From CAWDAQ01 sp963800325 (GTDB lineage Bacteria > Actinomycetota > Actinomycetes > Actinomycetales > Dermatophilaceae), in NCBI GenBank assembly GCA_963800325.1, contig CAWDAQ010000006.1, forward strand, positions 310,001-374,000: DNA of 64,000 bases. Direction: 5' to 3'. Shown here piece by piece: positions 17,098 to 26,044 of this stretch (position 1 is the stretch's first letter; each line of letters begins with the position of its first letter). The notes beneath the pieces were generated by a model. The model made no database searches. It had not been told where the DNA came from and was given only the letters and a program-made list of their open reading frames with translations. Made by a program: the position numbers and the translations under genes.

Positions 17098-17769
17098 TCA
17101 GCCGCGCAGCGCCCCCGCGACCGCGGTCGGCCGGCCGGTGTCCGCCGAGAGGACCGCCCGGTGCAGGTCACGGCCCCGCATGCCCGGTCCGGGCAGGGTC
17201 ACGACCCGGTCCTGGTGGCTGTAGAGCAGGGTCGCGCCGCGGCCCACCCCGAGCGAGAGGGCCAGTCCGGCGTCCTGCAGCGCGAGGTCGTGGGCGGCCG
17301 CGGAGGTGGCGAACAGCTCGACCGCGGGACCGTCGAGCCCGAGCCGGTCGGCGATGAGGGCGACCGTCGCCGGGGACGACAGGTCGGCACCCTCCTCGAA
17401 GAAGGCCCGGGTGACGGCGGTGAGCACGGCGAGCACCGCGCCCGGCCCGTCCTCCTCGGCGGCGAGGAGCGCGATGACCCCGGCGGCGGCGGCGGTCGAG
17501 TCCAGCCGCATCGGGCCGTGGCTGACCCGTCGGCGGAAGCTGCGGCACAGGTGCACGCGGTGCTCCCGCTCGACGGCGTCCGGGTCGCCGAACACGGCCC
17601 CGGCCGGGACGTCGCGGTGACCGCCGGTGAGGACCACCCCGAACTCCACACCCGGCCCGACGCGCTCGTGCAGGTCGGCGACCGCGGGCAGGAACCGCAG
17701 CAGCCACGGGGAGTGGACGTCGGCGAACAGGGTGAGCAGGGGGGTGTTGCCCCACGGTCCGAAGCGCAT
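17098..17769 (-). CDS. DsbA-like thioredoxin-fold protein lacking the CxxC active site
   Basis: A 223-residue protein. Its N-terminus, LLTLFADVHSPWLLRFLPAV, aligns by shape with the DsbA/FrnE/2-hydroxychromene isomerase start, where the family normally has CPWC or SPW after the first strand. Here the dipeptide before PW is HS, and there is no cysteine pair, so it cannot be a conventional disulfide oxidoreductase. A helical insertion (STAAAAGVIALLAAEEDGPG) and a C-terminal strand pair (GATLLYSHQDRVVTLPGPGM) complete the fold. The only cysteine I see is in HLCRSF. It may be an isomerase or glutathione-binding relative; its function is unknown. Confidence 0.5.
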   Translation of the reverse strand: MRFGPWGNTPLLTLFADVHSPWLLRFLPAVADLHERVGPGVEFGVVLTGGHRDVPAGAVFGDPDAVEREHRVHLCRSFRRRVSHGPMRLDSTAAAAGVIALLAAEEDGPGAVLAVLTAVTRAFFEEGADLSSPATVALIADRLGLDGPAVELFATSAAAHDLALQDAGLALSLGVGRGATLLYSHQDRVVTLPGPGMRGRDLHRAVLSADTGRPTAVAGALRG

Positions 17770-17840
17770 GGCGGCCTCTCGCGTCGGGCCCCGGCGCCGG
17801 CGTGGGACCTCCGCCGGCGCGGGTGCGGTGGACAGGAACG

Positions 17841-17883
17841 CAAAAAGACCGGGCCGACCTCACGGAGGTCGGGACCCGGTCTT
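17841..17883 (-). terminator. intrinsic terminator of the GAF-ANTAR gene
   Basis: Outer arms AAGACCGGG (17845-17853) and CCCGGTCTT (17875-17883) and inner arms CCGACCT (17854-17860) and AGGTCGG (17866-17872) form a 16-bp stem with a 5-base loop and a 2-base bulge. On the minus strand the stem runs straight into a run of five T, so it is a textbook terminator for the gene at 17926-18690. Confidence 0.9.
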
Positions 17884-17925
17884 CTGCAGGTGCGCTCGAG
17901 TCTACCGGCGGGTCGCCGGGTTCGC

Positions 17926-18690
17926 TCACTCTCCGGCGGCGCTGCCGGTGGGCGCGGAGGCGTCCTCGGGTCCGGTGGCGCCGCGGACGACCTCGGTGGC
18001 GAGCTCGCGCAGCTTGACGTTGGTCCGCTGGGACTGGACGCGCAGCGCCTCGAACGCGGCCGTCTCGGTCAGTCCGTGCCGCCCCATGAGGACGCCCTTG
18101 GCCTGCTCGATGACGACCCGGGAGACGAGCGCCCGCTCCAGCTGCCCGGCGAGCTCCTGCACGCCGAGCAGCCGGATGGCCGCGGCGATCGTGTCGGCGG
18201 CCCGCGAGGCGACGATGCGCAGCTGGGCCATGTCGGCGTCGAGGAAGGCGTCGGCGGCGAACGCGTAGAGGTTGAGCGCGCCGACCGTGTCGCCCCCCGT
18301 GGCCAGCGGCAGCGCGACGAGGGAGCGCACCTGCTCGCCCTCGACGGCCGCGGCGAAGCGGGGCCAGCGCTCGGCCGCGGTGTCCAGGTCGACGGCGACC
18401 TCGACGCCGGTGCGGTAGGCCTCCAGGCAGGGTCCCTCGTCGAGGCGGTACTGGATCGCGTCCACCTCGAGGGTGTGCACCGTGGTGTAGGTCGCGGTGC
18501 TCGGCAGGTCCTCGTTGAGCAGCGTCACCCCCACGGCGTCGCAGCCGGGCACGTGCCGACGGACGGCGTCGGCGAGGACGTCGAGGTAGTCCTGGAGCTC
18601 CTCGACGGACCCGAGCACGCTGCCGGAGAACTCGGCGAGGAACGACTCGAGCTCGACCGTCGGGGTCGGCGTCAGGACGAAGTCGGACAT
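17926..18690 (-). CDS. GAF and ANTAR domain protein (transcription antitermination regulator)
   Basis: A 254-residue protein. Residues about 40-170 form a GAF domain (AVGVTLLNEDLPSTATYTTV; DEGPCLEAYRTG; VRSLVALPLATGGDTVGALN). Residues about 180-235 are an ANTAR RNA-binding domain (ALVSRVVIEQAKGVLMGRHG, then AAFEALRVQSQRTNVKLREL). Such proteins bind paired hairpins in nascent RNA and block termination when the sensor is engaged. A strong intrinsic terminator follows the gene. There is no nearby histidine kinase, so the signal is probably direct, through the GAF domain. Confidence 0.9.
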   Translation of the reverse strand: MSDFVLTPTPTVELESFLAEFSGSVLGSVEELQDYLDVLADAVRRHVPGCDAVGVTLLNEDLPSTATYTTVHTLEVDAIQYRLDEGPCLEAYRTGVEVAVDLDTAAERWPRFAAAVEGEQVRSLVALPLATGGDTVGALNLYAFAADAFLDADMAQLRIVASRAADTIAAAIRLLGVQELAGQLERALVSRVVIEQAKGVLMGRHGLTETAAFEALRVQSQRTNVKLRELATEVVRGATGPEDASAPTGSAAGE

Positions 18691-18842
18691 GACGGGCTCC
18701 TGGCAGGCGGAGGTGCTGACTCACGGTAGCCGACGGCCGGCCCGCCGGGGGGCGGGAGCGACGACAGACCTCGCCCGGGTGCAGGATGGGCCCGGGACGA
18801 CACCGGGGCCGGCCCCGGGGGACGGCGTGAGCGGAGGAGCGC

Positions 18843-19616
18843 ATGGCACGAGCCGAGTACCGCAAGGCGAGGGCGAACGCCCCGACCGGGTACTTCGCGT
18901 GGGAGGCCGCGGGGCTGCGCTGGCTCGCCGGGGTCGAGGGCGGGGCCACCGTCGCCGAGGTGCGCGACGTCGACGAGGGGGGCCTGACGCTGACCCGGAT
19001 CGAGCCCGGACGGGCGACCCGGGAGGCCGCGGAGTCCCTCGGGCGGGGCCTTGCCCGGACGCACGCCGCCGGGGCCGACGGGCACGGCGCGCCACCGGAG
19101 GGCTGGGAGGGCGACGGGTTCCTCGGGCCGCTCGACGAGCTCCTCCCGCTCCGTCTGGACCCGACCCCGCGGTGGGGGGAGTTCTACGCCGAGCAGCGGA
19201 TCCTCTTCACCCTCCGGCTGGGCCTGGAGCGGGGCACCTACACCAGCGCGGACGTCCCCGTCTTCGAGGAGGTCGCCGAGCGGGTCTCGGCGGGCCAGTT
19301 CGACGACGCCGAGCCCGCGTCCCGGCTGCACGGCGACCTGTGGTCCGGCAACGTCATGTTCATCGGCGAGGACGCGGTCCTCATCGACCCCGCCGCCCAC
19401 GGCGGGAACCGGGAGACCGACCTCGCCATGCTCGCCCTGTTCGGCTGCCCCCACCTCGAGGCCGTGCTCGGGGCCTACGAGGAGACCCATCCGCTCGCGG
19501 ACGGCTGGCAGGACCGGGTCATGCTCCACCAGCTCCACCCGCTCATGGTGCACGCCGTCCTGTTCGGTGGTGGGTTCGTCGGCCAGAGCCGAGCGGTCGC
19601 GAAACGCTACCGCTGA
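18843..19616 (+). CDS. fructosamine kinase family protein
   Basis: A 257-residue kinase-like protein of the fructosamine-3-kinase family. After a short N-terminal lobe the catalytic loop RLHGDLWSGNVMFIGED (about residue 160) supplies the catalytic aspartate. VLIDPAAHGGNRETDLAMLA is the metal-binding DPA-x-x-G motif, followed by the FGCP segment typical of the family. Members phosphorylate ketosamines formed by glycation, which leads to protein deglycation. The N-lobe is shorter than in canonical members (around 290 residues). The start follows a GGAGGAGC ribosome binding site. Confidence 0.88.
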   Translation: MARAEYRKARANAPTGYFAWEAAGLRWLAGVEGGATVAEVRDVDEGGLTLTRIEPGRATREAAESLGRGLARTHAAGADGHGAPPEGWEGDGFLGPLDELLPLRLDPTPRWGEFYAEQRILFTLRLGLERGTYTSADVPVFEEVAERVSAGQFDDAEPASRLHGDLWSGNVMFIGEDAVLIDPAAHGGNRETDLAMLALFGCPHLEAVLGAYEETHPLADGWQDRVMLHQLHPLMVHAVLFGGGFVGQSRAVAKRYR

Positions 19617-19646
19617 CGCGGCGCCCCCCGCCCGCCGCGACGGGCC

Positions 19647-21065
19647 TCACGGCTCGTCGATCCGCCGCCAGGGGCGGGCCTCCTCGAGCTCGAACGCGAG
19701 CTCGAGGAGGAGCCGCTCCGCGCCGGTGCGCGCCGAGACCATGACACCGACGGGCAGCCCGGCCGGGGTCGCGCCCGCGGGCAGCGCGATCGCGGGCGCG
19801 CCGGTCGCGTTGTGGACGGCGGTGAACGCGGCGTAGTCGACGAGCCGGGCGTAGTGGGTGCGCCAGGGCAGGTCCGCCGACAGGTAGCCGATCGGCGGGG
19901 TGACGTGGCTGAGCACCGGGCTGAGGACGACGTCGACGTCCCCGAAGCGGTGCTCGTACCCGCGGCCGGACGCCGCGAGCCGGGCGATGACGAGCGGCAT
20001 CCGCCACAGCCGGCGCCGGGCCTTCGCGGCGAGCCCGCGGGTGAGCGGGTCGAGCGCACCGGTGTCGAACTCGGGACCGAAGTGGCGCCGGCCCCCGGCG
20101 GCGACCCCGAGCGCGAGCAGCGACCAGTAGTCCTCGAAGTCGGTGCGCAGCCAGGCGGGCACGGGCGCGTCGTAGGGGACGACGTCGTGGCCGAGGCCGG
20201 CGAGCGCGGACGCGGTGGCCTCGAGGACCGCCCGGGTCGGTCCGTCCGTGGCGGGGCCGACGGGGGAGTCGGTCACGAGGCCCACGCGCAGTCGACGCGC
20301 CCCGGGGCCCGCGACGGCACCGACGGGCTGCAGCCGAGGATCGCGGTAGGACCGCTCCGCGGCGGCGAGGAAGGCGGCGGTGTCGCGCACCGAGCGGGTG
20401 AGCACCGACTCGGTGACGATCGTCAGCGGCATCTTCTCGGTGCTCTCGTCGCGCCGCAGCCGCCCCCGGCTCGGCTTGAGCCCGACGATCCCGCACGCCG
20501 CCGCGGGGATCCGGATCGACCCGCCCCCGTCGTTGCCGTGGGCCAGGGGCACGACCCCGGCCGCCACGAGCGCGGCCGAGCCGCCCGAGGAGCCGCCGGC
20601 GGAGCGCCCCGGGTCCCACGGGTTGCGGGTCACCTCGCCGCCGGGGCGCTCGGTGGTCGCGGTCCACCCGAACGGCGGCATCCGGGTCGTCGCGATCGGG
20701 ACGACGCCGGTGTCGAGGAGCTGGCGGGTGAACGCCCCGTCCGCGCGGGCGGGCACCGGGGGGACCGCGGCCGACCCCTCGGTCGCCGGGAGCCCGGCGA
20801 GGGCGACGTTGTCCTTGACCGCGGTGGGGACGCCGCCGAACATCCCGCGCGGGGTCAGGGCCCGGGCGCGGGCGATCGCCCGGTCGGCGTCGCTGCGCTC
20901 GACCGCGCCGAGGACGGGGTCGACCGACGCCGCCCGGTCCACCGCGGCGAGGACCACCTCCGCCGCGCTCACCTCCCCCGCCGCGACCCGGGCGGCGACC
21001 CCGCTCGCGTCGTCCCGGCCGAGCGCGTCGTCGCGGAACGCGTGCACCCGGCCCGCCACGGCCAT
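19647..21065 (-). CDS. amidase signature family enzyme
   Basis: A 472-residue amidase-signature hydrolase. The catalytic triad is visible: lysine in GVPTAVKDNVALAGLPATEG (about residue 85), and the Gly/Ser-rich block GRSAGGSSGGSAALVAAGVV then GGGSIRIPAAACGIVGLKPS with the cis-Ser and nucleophilic Ser. The C-terminal NATGAPAIALPAGATPAGLP is also conserved. It is not GatA: no gatB or gatC is adjacent, so it is a stand-alone amidase of unknown substrate. It is convergent with the fructosamine kinase gene and divergent from the NAD(P)-binding protein gene. Confidence 0.9.
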   Translation of the reverse strand: MAVAGRVHAFRDDALGRDDASGVAARVAAGEVSAAEVVLAAVDRAASVDPVLGAVERSDADRAIARARALTPRGMFGGVPTAVKDNVALAGLPATEGSAAVPPVPARADGAFTRQLLDTGVVPIATTRMPPFGWTATTERPGGEVTRNPWDPGRSAGGSSGGSAALVAAGVVPLAHGNDGGGSIRIPAAACGIVGLKPSRGRLRRDESTEKMPLTIVTESVLTRSVRDTAAFLAAAERSYRDPRLQPVGAVAGPGARRLRVGLVTDSPVGPATDGPTRAVLEATASALAGLGHDVVPYDAPVPAWLRTDFEDYWSLLALGVAAGGRRHFGPEFDTGALDPLTRGLAAKARRRLWRMPLVIARLAASGRGYEHRFGDVDVVLSPVLSHVTPPIGYLSADLPWRTHYARLVDYAAFTAVHNATGAPAIALPAGATPAGLPVGVMVSARTGAERLLLELAFELEEARPWRRIDEP

Positions 21066-21286
21066 CAGCGGGGTCGCGGCGACGGGGTCGGGACCATGGG
21101 CCGGACCCTACCCGCCCGTCCCGGCGGTCCCGGGCGCACTGCGGCGGGTGCCTCGTCGCGACCGCCGGCGCAGCGTGTCCCCCACGTCCCCGCGGCCACC
21201 GGCATACCGTGGGCCCCGGACGCGTTGCCGCCCGACGAGGCCCGCACAAGACCACGAAGGGCCACGACCGAGAGAAGGAGAGGCAC

Positions 21287-21940
21287 GTGACACGCATCGC
21301 ACTCATCGGGGGCCACGGCAAGGTGGCCCGGCCGCTCGCCCGACTGCTCACCGACGCCGGGCACGACGTGGACGCGATCGTCCGCAACCCCGACCACGGC
21401 GAGGAGGTCGAGGCCACCGGCGCCCGGGCCGTCGTCGCCGACGTCGAGGCGCTCGGCACCGGGGAGCTCACCGAGCTCCTGCAGGGCCACGACGCGGTCG
21501 TGTGGGCCGCCGGCGCCGGGGGCGGGAACCCGGAGCGGACCTACCGGGTCGACCGGGACGCCGCGATCCGGTCGGTCGACGCCGCCGAGGCCGCGGGCGT
21601 GCGGCGGTACGTCATGGTGTCCTACTTCGGCGCCGGACCGGACCACGGCGTTCCCGAGGACGACCCGTTCTTCGCCTACGCCGACGCCAAGGCCGCCGCG
21701 GACGCCCACGTGCGCGCGAGCAGCCTCGCGTGGACGATCCTCGCCCCGAGCCGGCTCACCGATGCCGAGCCCACCGGCGGCATCGAGGTCGACGGACCGG
21801 GCGTCGAGAAGAGCGAGGTCCCGCGGCGCGACGTCGCCGCCGTCGCGGCCGCCGTGCTGAACCGGGACGACACCGCCGGGAAGGTCATCTCCTTCAACGG
21901 CGGGGACGTGCCCGTCGCCGACGCCCTCGACAGGCTCTGA
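21287..21940 (+). CDS. NAD(P)H-binding atypical SDR (NmrA/SDR_a5-like)
   Basis: A 217-residue Rossmann-fold protein beginning with RIALIGGHGKVARPLARLLT, the glycine-rich nucleotide loop. It continues with VVWAAGAGGGNPERTY, YVMVSYFGAGPD and FAYADAKAAADAHVRASSLA, with tyrosine and lysine placed as in extended and atypical SDRs, and WTILAPSRLTD. I chose the GTG at 21287 because GAAGGAG sits six bases upstream; a longer upstream reading frame has no ribosome site. The next gene (FMN reductase) starts 2 bases after the stop, so both belong to one operon. Confidence 0.85.
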   Translation: MTRIALIGGHGKVARPLARLLTDAGHDVDAIVRNPDHGEEVEATGARAVVADVEALGTGELTELLQGHDAVVWAAGAGGGNPERTYRVDRDAAIRSVDAAEAAGVRRYVMVSYFGAGPDHGVPEDDPFFAYADAKAAADAHVRASSLAWTILAPSRLTDAEPTGGIEVDGPGVEKSEVPRRDVAAVAAAVLNRDDTAGKVISFNGGDVPVADALDRL

Positions 21941-21942
21941 GC

Positions 21943-22542
21943 GTGTCGGCCCCGAGCGAGGAGGCGGGCCCGGTGGCAGGCGCGCCCCGGATCGCCGTCG
22001 TCGTCGCGAGCACCCGACCCTCCCGGGTCGGCCCGGAGGTCGCCCGGTGGGTGTTCGACATCGCCGGCGCCCGTGAGGACGCGGTCTACGAGCTGCTCGA
22101 CCTCGCCGACGTCGGGCTGCCGCTGCTGGACGAGCCGGAGCCCGCGTCCTCGGGGCACTACACCCGGGAGCACACCCGCCGCTGGTCGCGGACCGTGTCC
22201 GGCTACGACGGGTTCCTCTTCGTCACCCCCGAGTACAACCGGGGGATCCCGGCGGCCCTGAAGAACGCGCTCGACTTCCTCTACGCCGAGTGGAACGTCA
22301 AGGCCGCGGGGATCGTCTGCTACGGCAGCTCGGGCGGCCTCCGGGCCGCCGAGCAGCTCAAGCAGGTGCTCGGCGAGCTGCAGATCGCCACCGTCCGCGG
22401 ACAGGTGTCGATCTCGATCTACGACGACATGGCCGACTTCTCCCGGATGACCCCGCGGGACTTCCAGGCTGGCAACCTCGCCACGACCCTCACCCAGCTG
22501 ACCGCGTGGGCGACGGCGCTGCGGGGCGTGCGTCAGGGCTGA
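21943..22542 (+). CDS. NAD(P)H-dependent FMN reductase
   Basis: A 199-residue flavodoxin-fold reductase from a GTG. IAVVVASTRPSRVGPEVARW is the FMN phosphate loop (S-T-R). GFLFVTPEYNRGIPAALKNA is the hallmark PEYN motif, followed by LDFLYAEWNVKAAGIVCYG and SSGGLRAAEQLKQVL. The family (SsuE/ArsH/YhdA-like) reduces FMN or quinones with NAD(P)H. It is cotranscribed with the SDR-like gene just upstream. Confidence 0.9.
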   Translation: MSAPSEEAGPVAGAPRIAVVVASTRPSRVGPEVARWVFDIAGAREDAVYELLDLADVGLPLLDEPEPASSGHYTREHTRRWSRTVSGYDGFLFVTPEYNRGIPAALKNALDFLYAEWNVKAAGIVCYGSSGGLRAAEQLKQVLGELQIATVRGQVSISIYDDMADFSRMTPRDFQAGNLATTLTQLTAWATALRGVRQG

Positions 22543-22546
22543 CGGG

Positions 22547-23224
22547 TCACGGAGTGAGGCGGGGCTCCGGCCACGTCACCCGGCGATCCTGCGGCACCCG
22601 CGCCACCGCGCGGGTGAGGTCGATGCAGCCGCGGAGCAGGTCGACGAGCAGGTCGTCCGGGGCGTCGACGCACGCGTTCGCGATCCCCTCGACGGCGAGG
22701 CCGACGATGTTCGGGGCGGCGATGCGACGGAAACCCCGCGGCGAGGTGCCGGTCCGACCGGTGAACTCGCGGGCCCACCGCTCGGCCTCGGGGACCTCCG
22801 CGAGCACCGCTCGGGTCGCCGGCGTGACGTCGCCGCGGGGCCGGCCGTCGAGGTCCGCGAGGACCCGCTCGGCCGTGAGCGCGCCGACGGCGAGGACGTG
22901 CTGACGGCTCAGGGCCGCGACCGGGAGCGCGGTCCTGGCGCACGTCAGCGCGATCTCCACGTCGGCCCGGGGGTCGGACGTCGTCACCCCGATGACGTCC
23001 GGGATCATCGGGACCAGCCGGGTGCGACCGGCCTCCGAGACCACGTCGTTGACCATGCGGGCCAGGGCGGCGAGCAGCGGGTGCGTGCACGCCGGGTGGT
23101 CGCTCCACTTCTCTCCCGCGAGGAAGGACGCCATCTCCATGAAGCAGGCGCCCTTGCGGGGGTTGCGGTGCTTGCCCGGCGAGAGGACCGGGACGAGGTC
23201 AGGGGGTGCGCTGTGTCCTGTCAT
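22547..23224 (-). CDS. conserved protein of unknown function
   Basis: A 225-residue soluble protein. The N-terminal block is the most striking: VPVLSPGKHRNPRKGACFME followed by FLAGEKWSDHPACTHPLLAA and ARMVNDVVSE. It has CTHP-type cysteine/histidine residues that could bind a metal. The rest is helical and alanine-rich (LTCARTALPVAALSRQHVLA; IAAPNIVGLAVEGIANACVD). I recall this block as a recurring actinobacterial hypothetical family, but I cannot name a function. It is convergent with the FMN reductase gene (4-base gap). Confidence 0.6.
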   Translation of the reverse strand: MTGHSAPPDLVPVLSPGKHRNPRKGACFMEMASFLAGEKWSDHPACTHPLLAALARMVNDVVSEAGRTRLVPMIPDVIGVTTSDPRADVEIALTCARTALPVAALSRQHVLAVGALTAERVLADLDGRPRGDVTPATRAVLAEVPEAERWAREFTGRTGTSPRGFRRIAAPNIVGLAVEGIANACVDAPDDLLVDLLRGCIDLTRAVARVPQDRRVTWPEPRLTP

Positions 23225-23379
23225 CGTTGCTCCAGCGAGGTCGGGGGTGCGGCCGAGGCACCCGTTGAACCAGTGTGCGCCTGCCGTCGGGCATGCGCCA
23301 CCCCCTCTCCCGCCGGGTGGGGACGAGATCGGCGGGAGGCTCCACCAGGTGCTCGAGCCCGCGCCGGGGCGGGCGCTGC

Positions 23380-24366
23380 TCAGCCGTCGACGAGCGGGCG
23401 GAGCGTCTTCCCGGCGAGCTCGACCATGCCGGGCTCGTGGCCGTTGGGGACCATGTTGAGGACGAACCCGTCGACCCCGGCGTCGAGGACCCGCCGCTGC
23501 ACCTGCTCGGCGACCTCGTCCGGGCTGCCGACGAAGTGCCGGGCGGTGGCCTTGGCGCGGGCGTCGTCGTCGAGGGCGGCCAGGTCGGTGCCCCCGGCCC
23601 GGAACATGGCCGCGTGCCTCTCCCGGGCCCGGTCCCCGTCGGGGTCGAGGAAGCCGAACCCGAGGTAGCTGGTCTCGATGCTCCCCCGGTCCCGGCCGGC
23701 CTCGGCGCACCGCTGGTCGAGCGCCTCGAGCTTGCGCGGGATGTCGGTGTCGTCGCAGATGAGGTTGAGGTGGTCGGCGTACTCGGCGGCGTACCGGAAC
23801 GTCTTGCGCTCCCCGGACCCGCCGACGAGGACGGGCAGGTCGTCGCGCACCCGCGGCTCGTTGGCGGCCTCCTCGGCCCGGTACCACCGGCCCTCGAACG
23901 TCGGCCGCTCGCCGCGGAGCATCGGGACGACGATCTGGAGGGACTCCTCGAGCCGGGCGAACCGGTCGGTGAACGTGCCGAACTCGTAGCCGAGCTGGCG
24001 GTGCTCGAGCTCGAACCAGCCGGCCCCGATGCCGAGCACCGCGCGGCCGCCGCTGACGACGTCGAGCGCGGTGACGGCCTTCGCGAGCAGGGTCGGGTTG
24101 CGGTAGGTGTTGCCGGTCACCAGCGCGGACAGCTGGATGCGCTCGGTGCTCGCCGCGAGGGCGCCGAGGAGGGTGTACGCCTCGAGCATCGGCTCGGTGG
24201 GCGCCCCGAGGCCGGGCAGCTGGTAGAAGTGGTCCATCACGAAGACGGCGTCGAATCCGGAGGCCTCGGCCTCGTGGGCCTGACGGGCGACGGTCGGGAA
24301 GATCTGCGCCGGGTCGCCGCCGGGGTAGCTGAAGTTGGGGATCTGGTAGCCCAGACGGATGCTCAT
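23380..24366 (-). CDS. LLM class F420-dependent oxidoreductase
   Basis: A 328-residue luciferase-like TIM-barrel protein: SIRLGYQIPNFSYPGGDPAQ, then GFDAVFVMDHFYQLPGLG, RIQLSALVTGNTYRNPTLLA and VVSGGRAVLGIGAGWFELEH. The GAGW motif and the DHFYQ region match the F420-dependent branch found in mycobacteria and other actinobacteria rather than FMN-dependent luciferases. The C-terminal VGSPDEVAEQVQRRVLDAGV is typical. The substrate is unknown. Upstream of it lies the cytochrome b6-like operon on the same strand (a 42-base gap). Confidence 0.85.
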   Translation of the reverse strand: MSIRLGYQIPNFSYPGGDPAQIFPTVARQAHEAEASGFDAVFVMDHFYQLPGLGAPTEPMLEAYTLLGALAASTERIQLSALVTGNTYRNPTLLAKAVTALDVVSGGRAVLGIGAGWFELEHRQLGYEFGTFTDRFARLEESLQIVVPMLRGERPTFEGRWYRAEEAANEPRVRDDLPVLVGGSGERKTFRYAAEYADHLNLICDDTDIPRKLEALDQRCAEAGRDRGSIETSYLGFGFLDPDGDRARERHAAMFRAGGTDLAALDDDARAKATARHFVGSPDEVAEQVQRRVLDAGVDGFVLNMVPNGHEPGMVELAGKTLRPLVDG

Positions 24367-24408
24367 GCCGCTGACGCTACGCCCGGGGACGGTCGGTGAC
24401 GGCGCGCG

Positions 24409-25389
24409 CTACCTCGTCCCCCGCCGCGCGGGCGGTCGGACCCGCGGGTGGTCGCGGTACCAGGTGCGCCAGATGAGCCGGTGGACCGGGACCCAGCGGG
24501 GGACCGACCGCAGCCCCGGGATGACGGGCAGGAACACCAGCCCCACGGTGAGCACCATCATCAGGCCCCACACGAGCGCGTCGGCGTTGTCGGAGGTGGA
24601 GAACGGCGGGACCTGGTACCAGAACGTGTAGAGCCACATCCACGGCTGCCCGGGGTAGTTCCCGGTCTCGTTCATCATCCCCCACTGGTCCCCGCCGAGG
24701 TTCTGCGCGCGGGCCCGGTCCTCGAGGTAGGCGCCGTCGGACAGCAGGAGCAGGGCCCGGGTCTGGTCCCCACCGTAGAAGGTGCCCGCCGAGGTCAGCG
24801 CGCCCTCCAGGCCCCCGGACCGGGCCACGTCGAGGAAGGCCCGGCCCATGAGCGGCACCGGCCCGTAGTCCCCCGCCGCGACCCGGGCGGGGCTGCCGCC
24901 GGGCGCCGCGAGGGCGTCGGCGTACGCGGTCGCCCACGCCGCGCGCTGCCCCGCCGGCGCGGCCCGCCACGTCGCGAGGGCGGCGGTGAGCAGCGGGCGG
25001 CCGCTCACGCCGTCCAGCGGCCGGAGCACGAGGTCGGCCGAGCTCACCGGCAGCCGGACCCCGCCCCACTGCTGCAACGGCACCCCGAGGAGCTTCTGCC
25101 CTTGCGAGGCGTCGTTGTAGGGCGGACCGTAGGTCGCGCTGGCCGAGGTGCCTCCGAGCTCGGCCGCCGCCGTCGCGACGACGTCGTTCGGGGCGGCCGT
25201 CGCCCAGTCCCGCATCGTGATGGCCTTCTCGTCCGGGGACGAGAAGACGGCCGCGAGCGTGACCGTCGCCACGACCGCGACGACGAGGGCGAGGACGAAC
25301 TCCCTGACGAGGTCGTATGGGCGGGTCGGGAAGGCGTGCGAGTCCGGGGTCCGCGTCCGGGGCCGGTGGTGGAGGGTGGTCGCGGCCAC
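24409..25389 (-). CDS. membrane partner of cytochrome b6-like protein, large periplasmic domain
   Basis: A 326-residue protein (GTG start) with one N-terminal membrane helix (FVLALVVAVVATVTLAAVFS). A roughly 200-residue external domain follows (DEKAITMRDWATAAPNDVVA; ATYGPPYNDASQGQKLLGVP), and a C-terminal part carries a tryptophan- and tyrosine-rich segment, GNYPGQPWMWLYTFWYQVPP. The last helix is ALVWGLMMVLTVGLVFLPVIPG, and the tail is basic. The tryptophan-rich segment and final helix look like a divergent version of the quinol-oxidising end of cytochrome b or subunit IV, where PEWY normally sits. No haem-binding CxxCH is seen. The gene starts one base after the cytochrome b stop. I know of no named family for it. 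Confidence 0.55.
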   Translation of the reverse strand: MAATTLHHRPRTRTPDSHAFPTRPYDLVREFVLALVVAVVATVTLAAVFSSPDEKAITMRDWATAAPNDVVATAAAELGGTSASATYGPPYNDASQGQKLLGVPLQQWGGVRLPVSSADLVLRPLDGVSGRPLLTAALATWRAAPAGQRAAWATAYADALAAPGGSPARVAAGDYGPVPLMGRAFLDVARSGGLEGALTSAGTFYGGDQTRALLLLSDGAYLEDRARAQNLGGDQWGMMNETGNYPGQPWMWLYTFWYQVPPFSTSDNADALVWGLMMVLTVGLVFLPVIPGLRSVPRWVPVHRLIWRTWYRDHPRVRPPARRGTR

Positions 25390-25390
25390 G

Positions 25391-26044
25391 TCAGTCGCCT
25401 CCCTGCGCGCCGACCTCGGCGTCGACGGGGGGCACGACGCCGTGTCGTCGCACCCAGACCAGGTGCACGGTCACGACCACGCCGACGACGAAGGGCAGCA
25501 GGACGACGTGCCAGAGGAGCATCTGACCCGGGTCGAGCACGTTGAACCAGGCCCCGACGCCGACGGCGTTGAGTCCGTCCTTGGCCTGCGTGCTGATCCA
25601 CTGCGCGTCGAAGTTGGACTGCGAGAGGTAGCCGGTGAACGCCGTCCCGATCGAGCCGACGAAGGCGAGCACCCCGGTGGCCCAGGTGAGTCCGCGGCGC
25701 CCCCGCCAGGCGGCCATCCAGAAGGTCCCCCAGAGGTGGACGACCATGCTGGCGAAGAACAGCTCGACGCTCCACAGGTGCATGGAGTTGACGAAGTGGC
25801 CGAGGGAGGACACGTGCCACCACGTGGCCCCGCCGACCGCGAGCCACGCCCCCGAGAGCAGCACGACGGTCAGAGAGGCCAGGGTGAGGACCCCGAAGAC
25901 GTAGAGCCACGAGGACACGTACTGCGGTTGCCGGTCCGGCAGCGCCTGCCCGGGCGGGACGAGCCGGGTCAGCCCCGACCGGAGCCGGGTCGTCCAGTTC
26001 CCCGGCCGGTCCGCCGGCGCGACCGGCGCGGTCCCGCTCGTCAC
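25391..26044 (-). CDS. cytochrome b6-like di-haem membrane protein
   Basis: A 217-residue protein from a GTG, the length of a four-helix cytochrome b N-terminal domain. Helix A region: YVFGVLTLASLTVVLLSGAW. Helix B carries HLWSVELFFASMVVH, two histidines 14 apart. Helix C has WATGVLAFVGSIGTAFTGYL. Helix D carries two histidines 15 apart (WHVVLLPFVVGVVVTVH). The 14 and 15 spacings are those of cytochrome b6 rather than mitochondrial-type cytochrome b (14 and 14). It should bind two b haems and move electrons across the membrane. No Rieske protein or cytochrome c is encoded nearby. Its start overlaps the stop of the upstream small gene (GTGA). Confidence 0.8.
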   Translation of the reverse strand: MTSGTAPVAPADRPGNWTTRLRSGLTRLVPPGQALPDRQPQYVSSWLYVFGVLTLASLTVVLLSGAWLAVGGATWWHVSSLGHFVNSMHLWSVELFFASMVVHLWGTFWMAAWRGRRGLTWATGVLAFVGSIGTAFTGYLSQSNFDAQWISTQAKDGLNAVGVGAWFNVLDPGQMLLWHVVLLPFVVGVVVTVHLVWVRRHGVVPPVDAEVGAQGGD

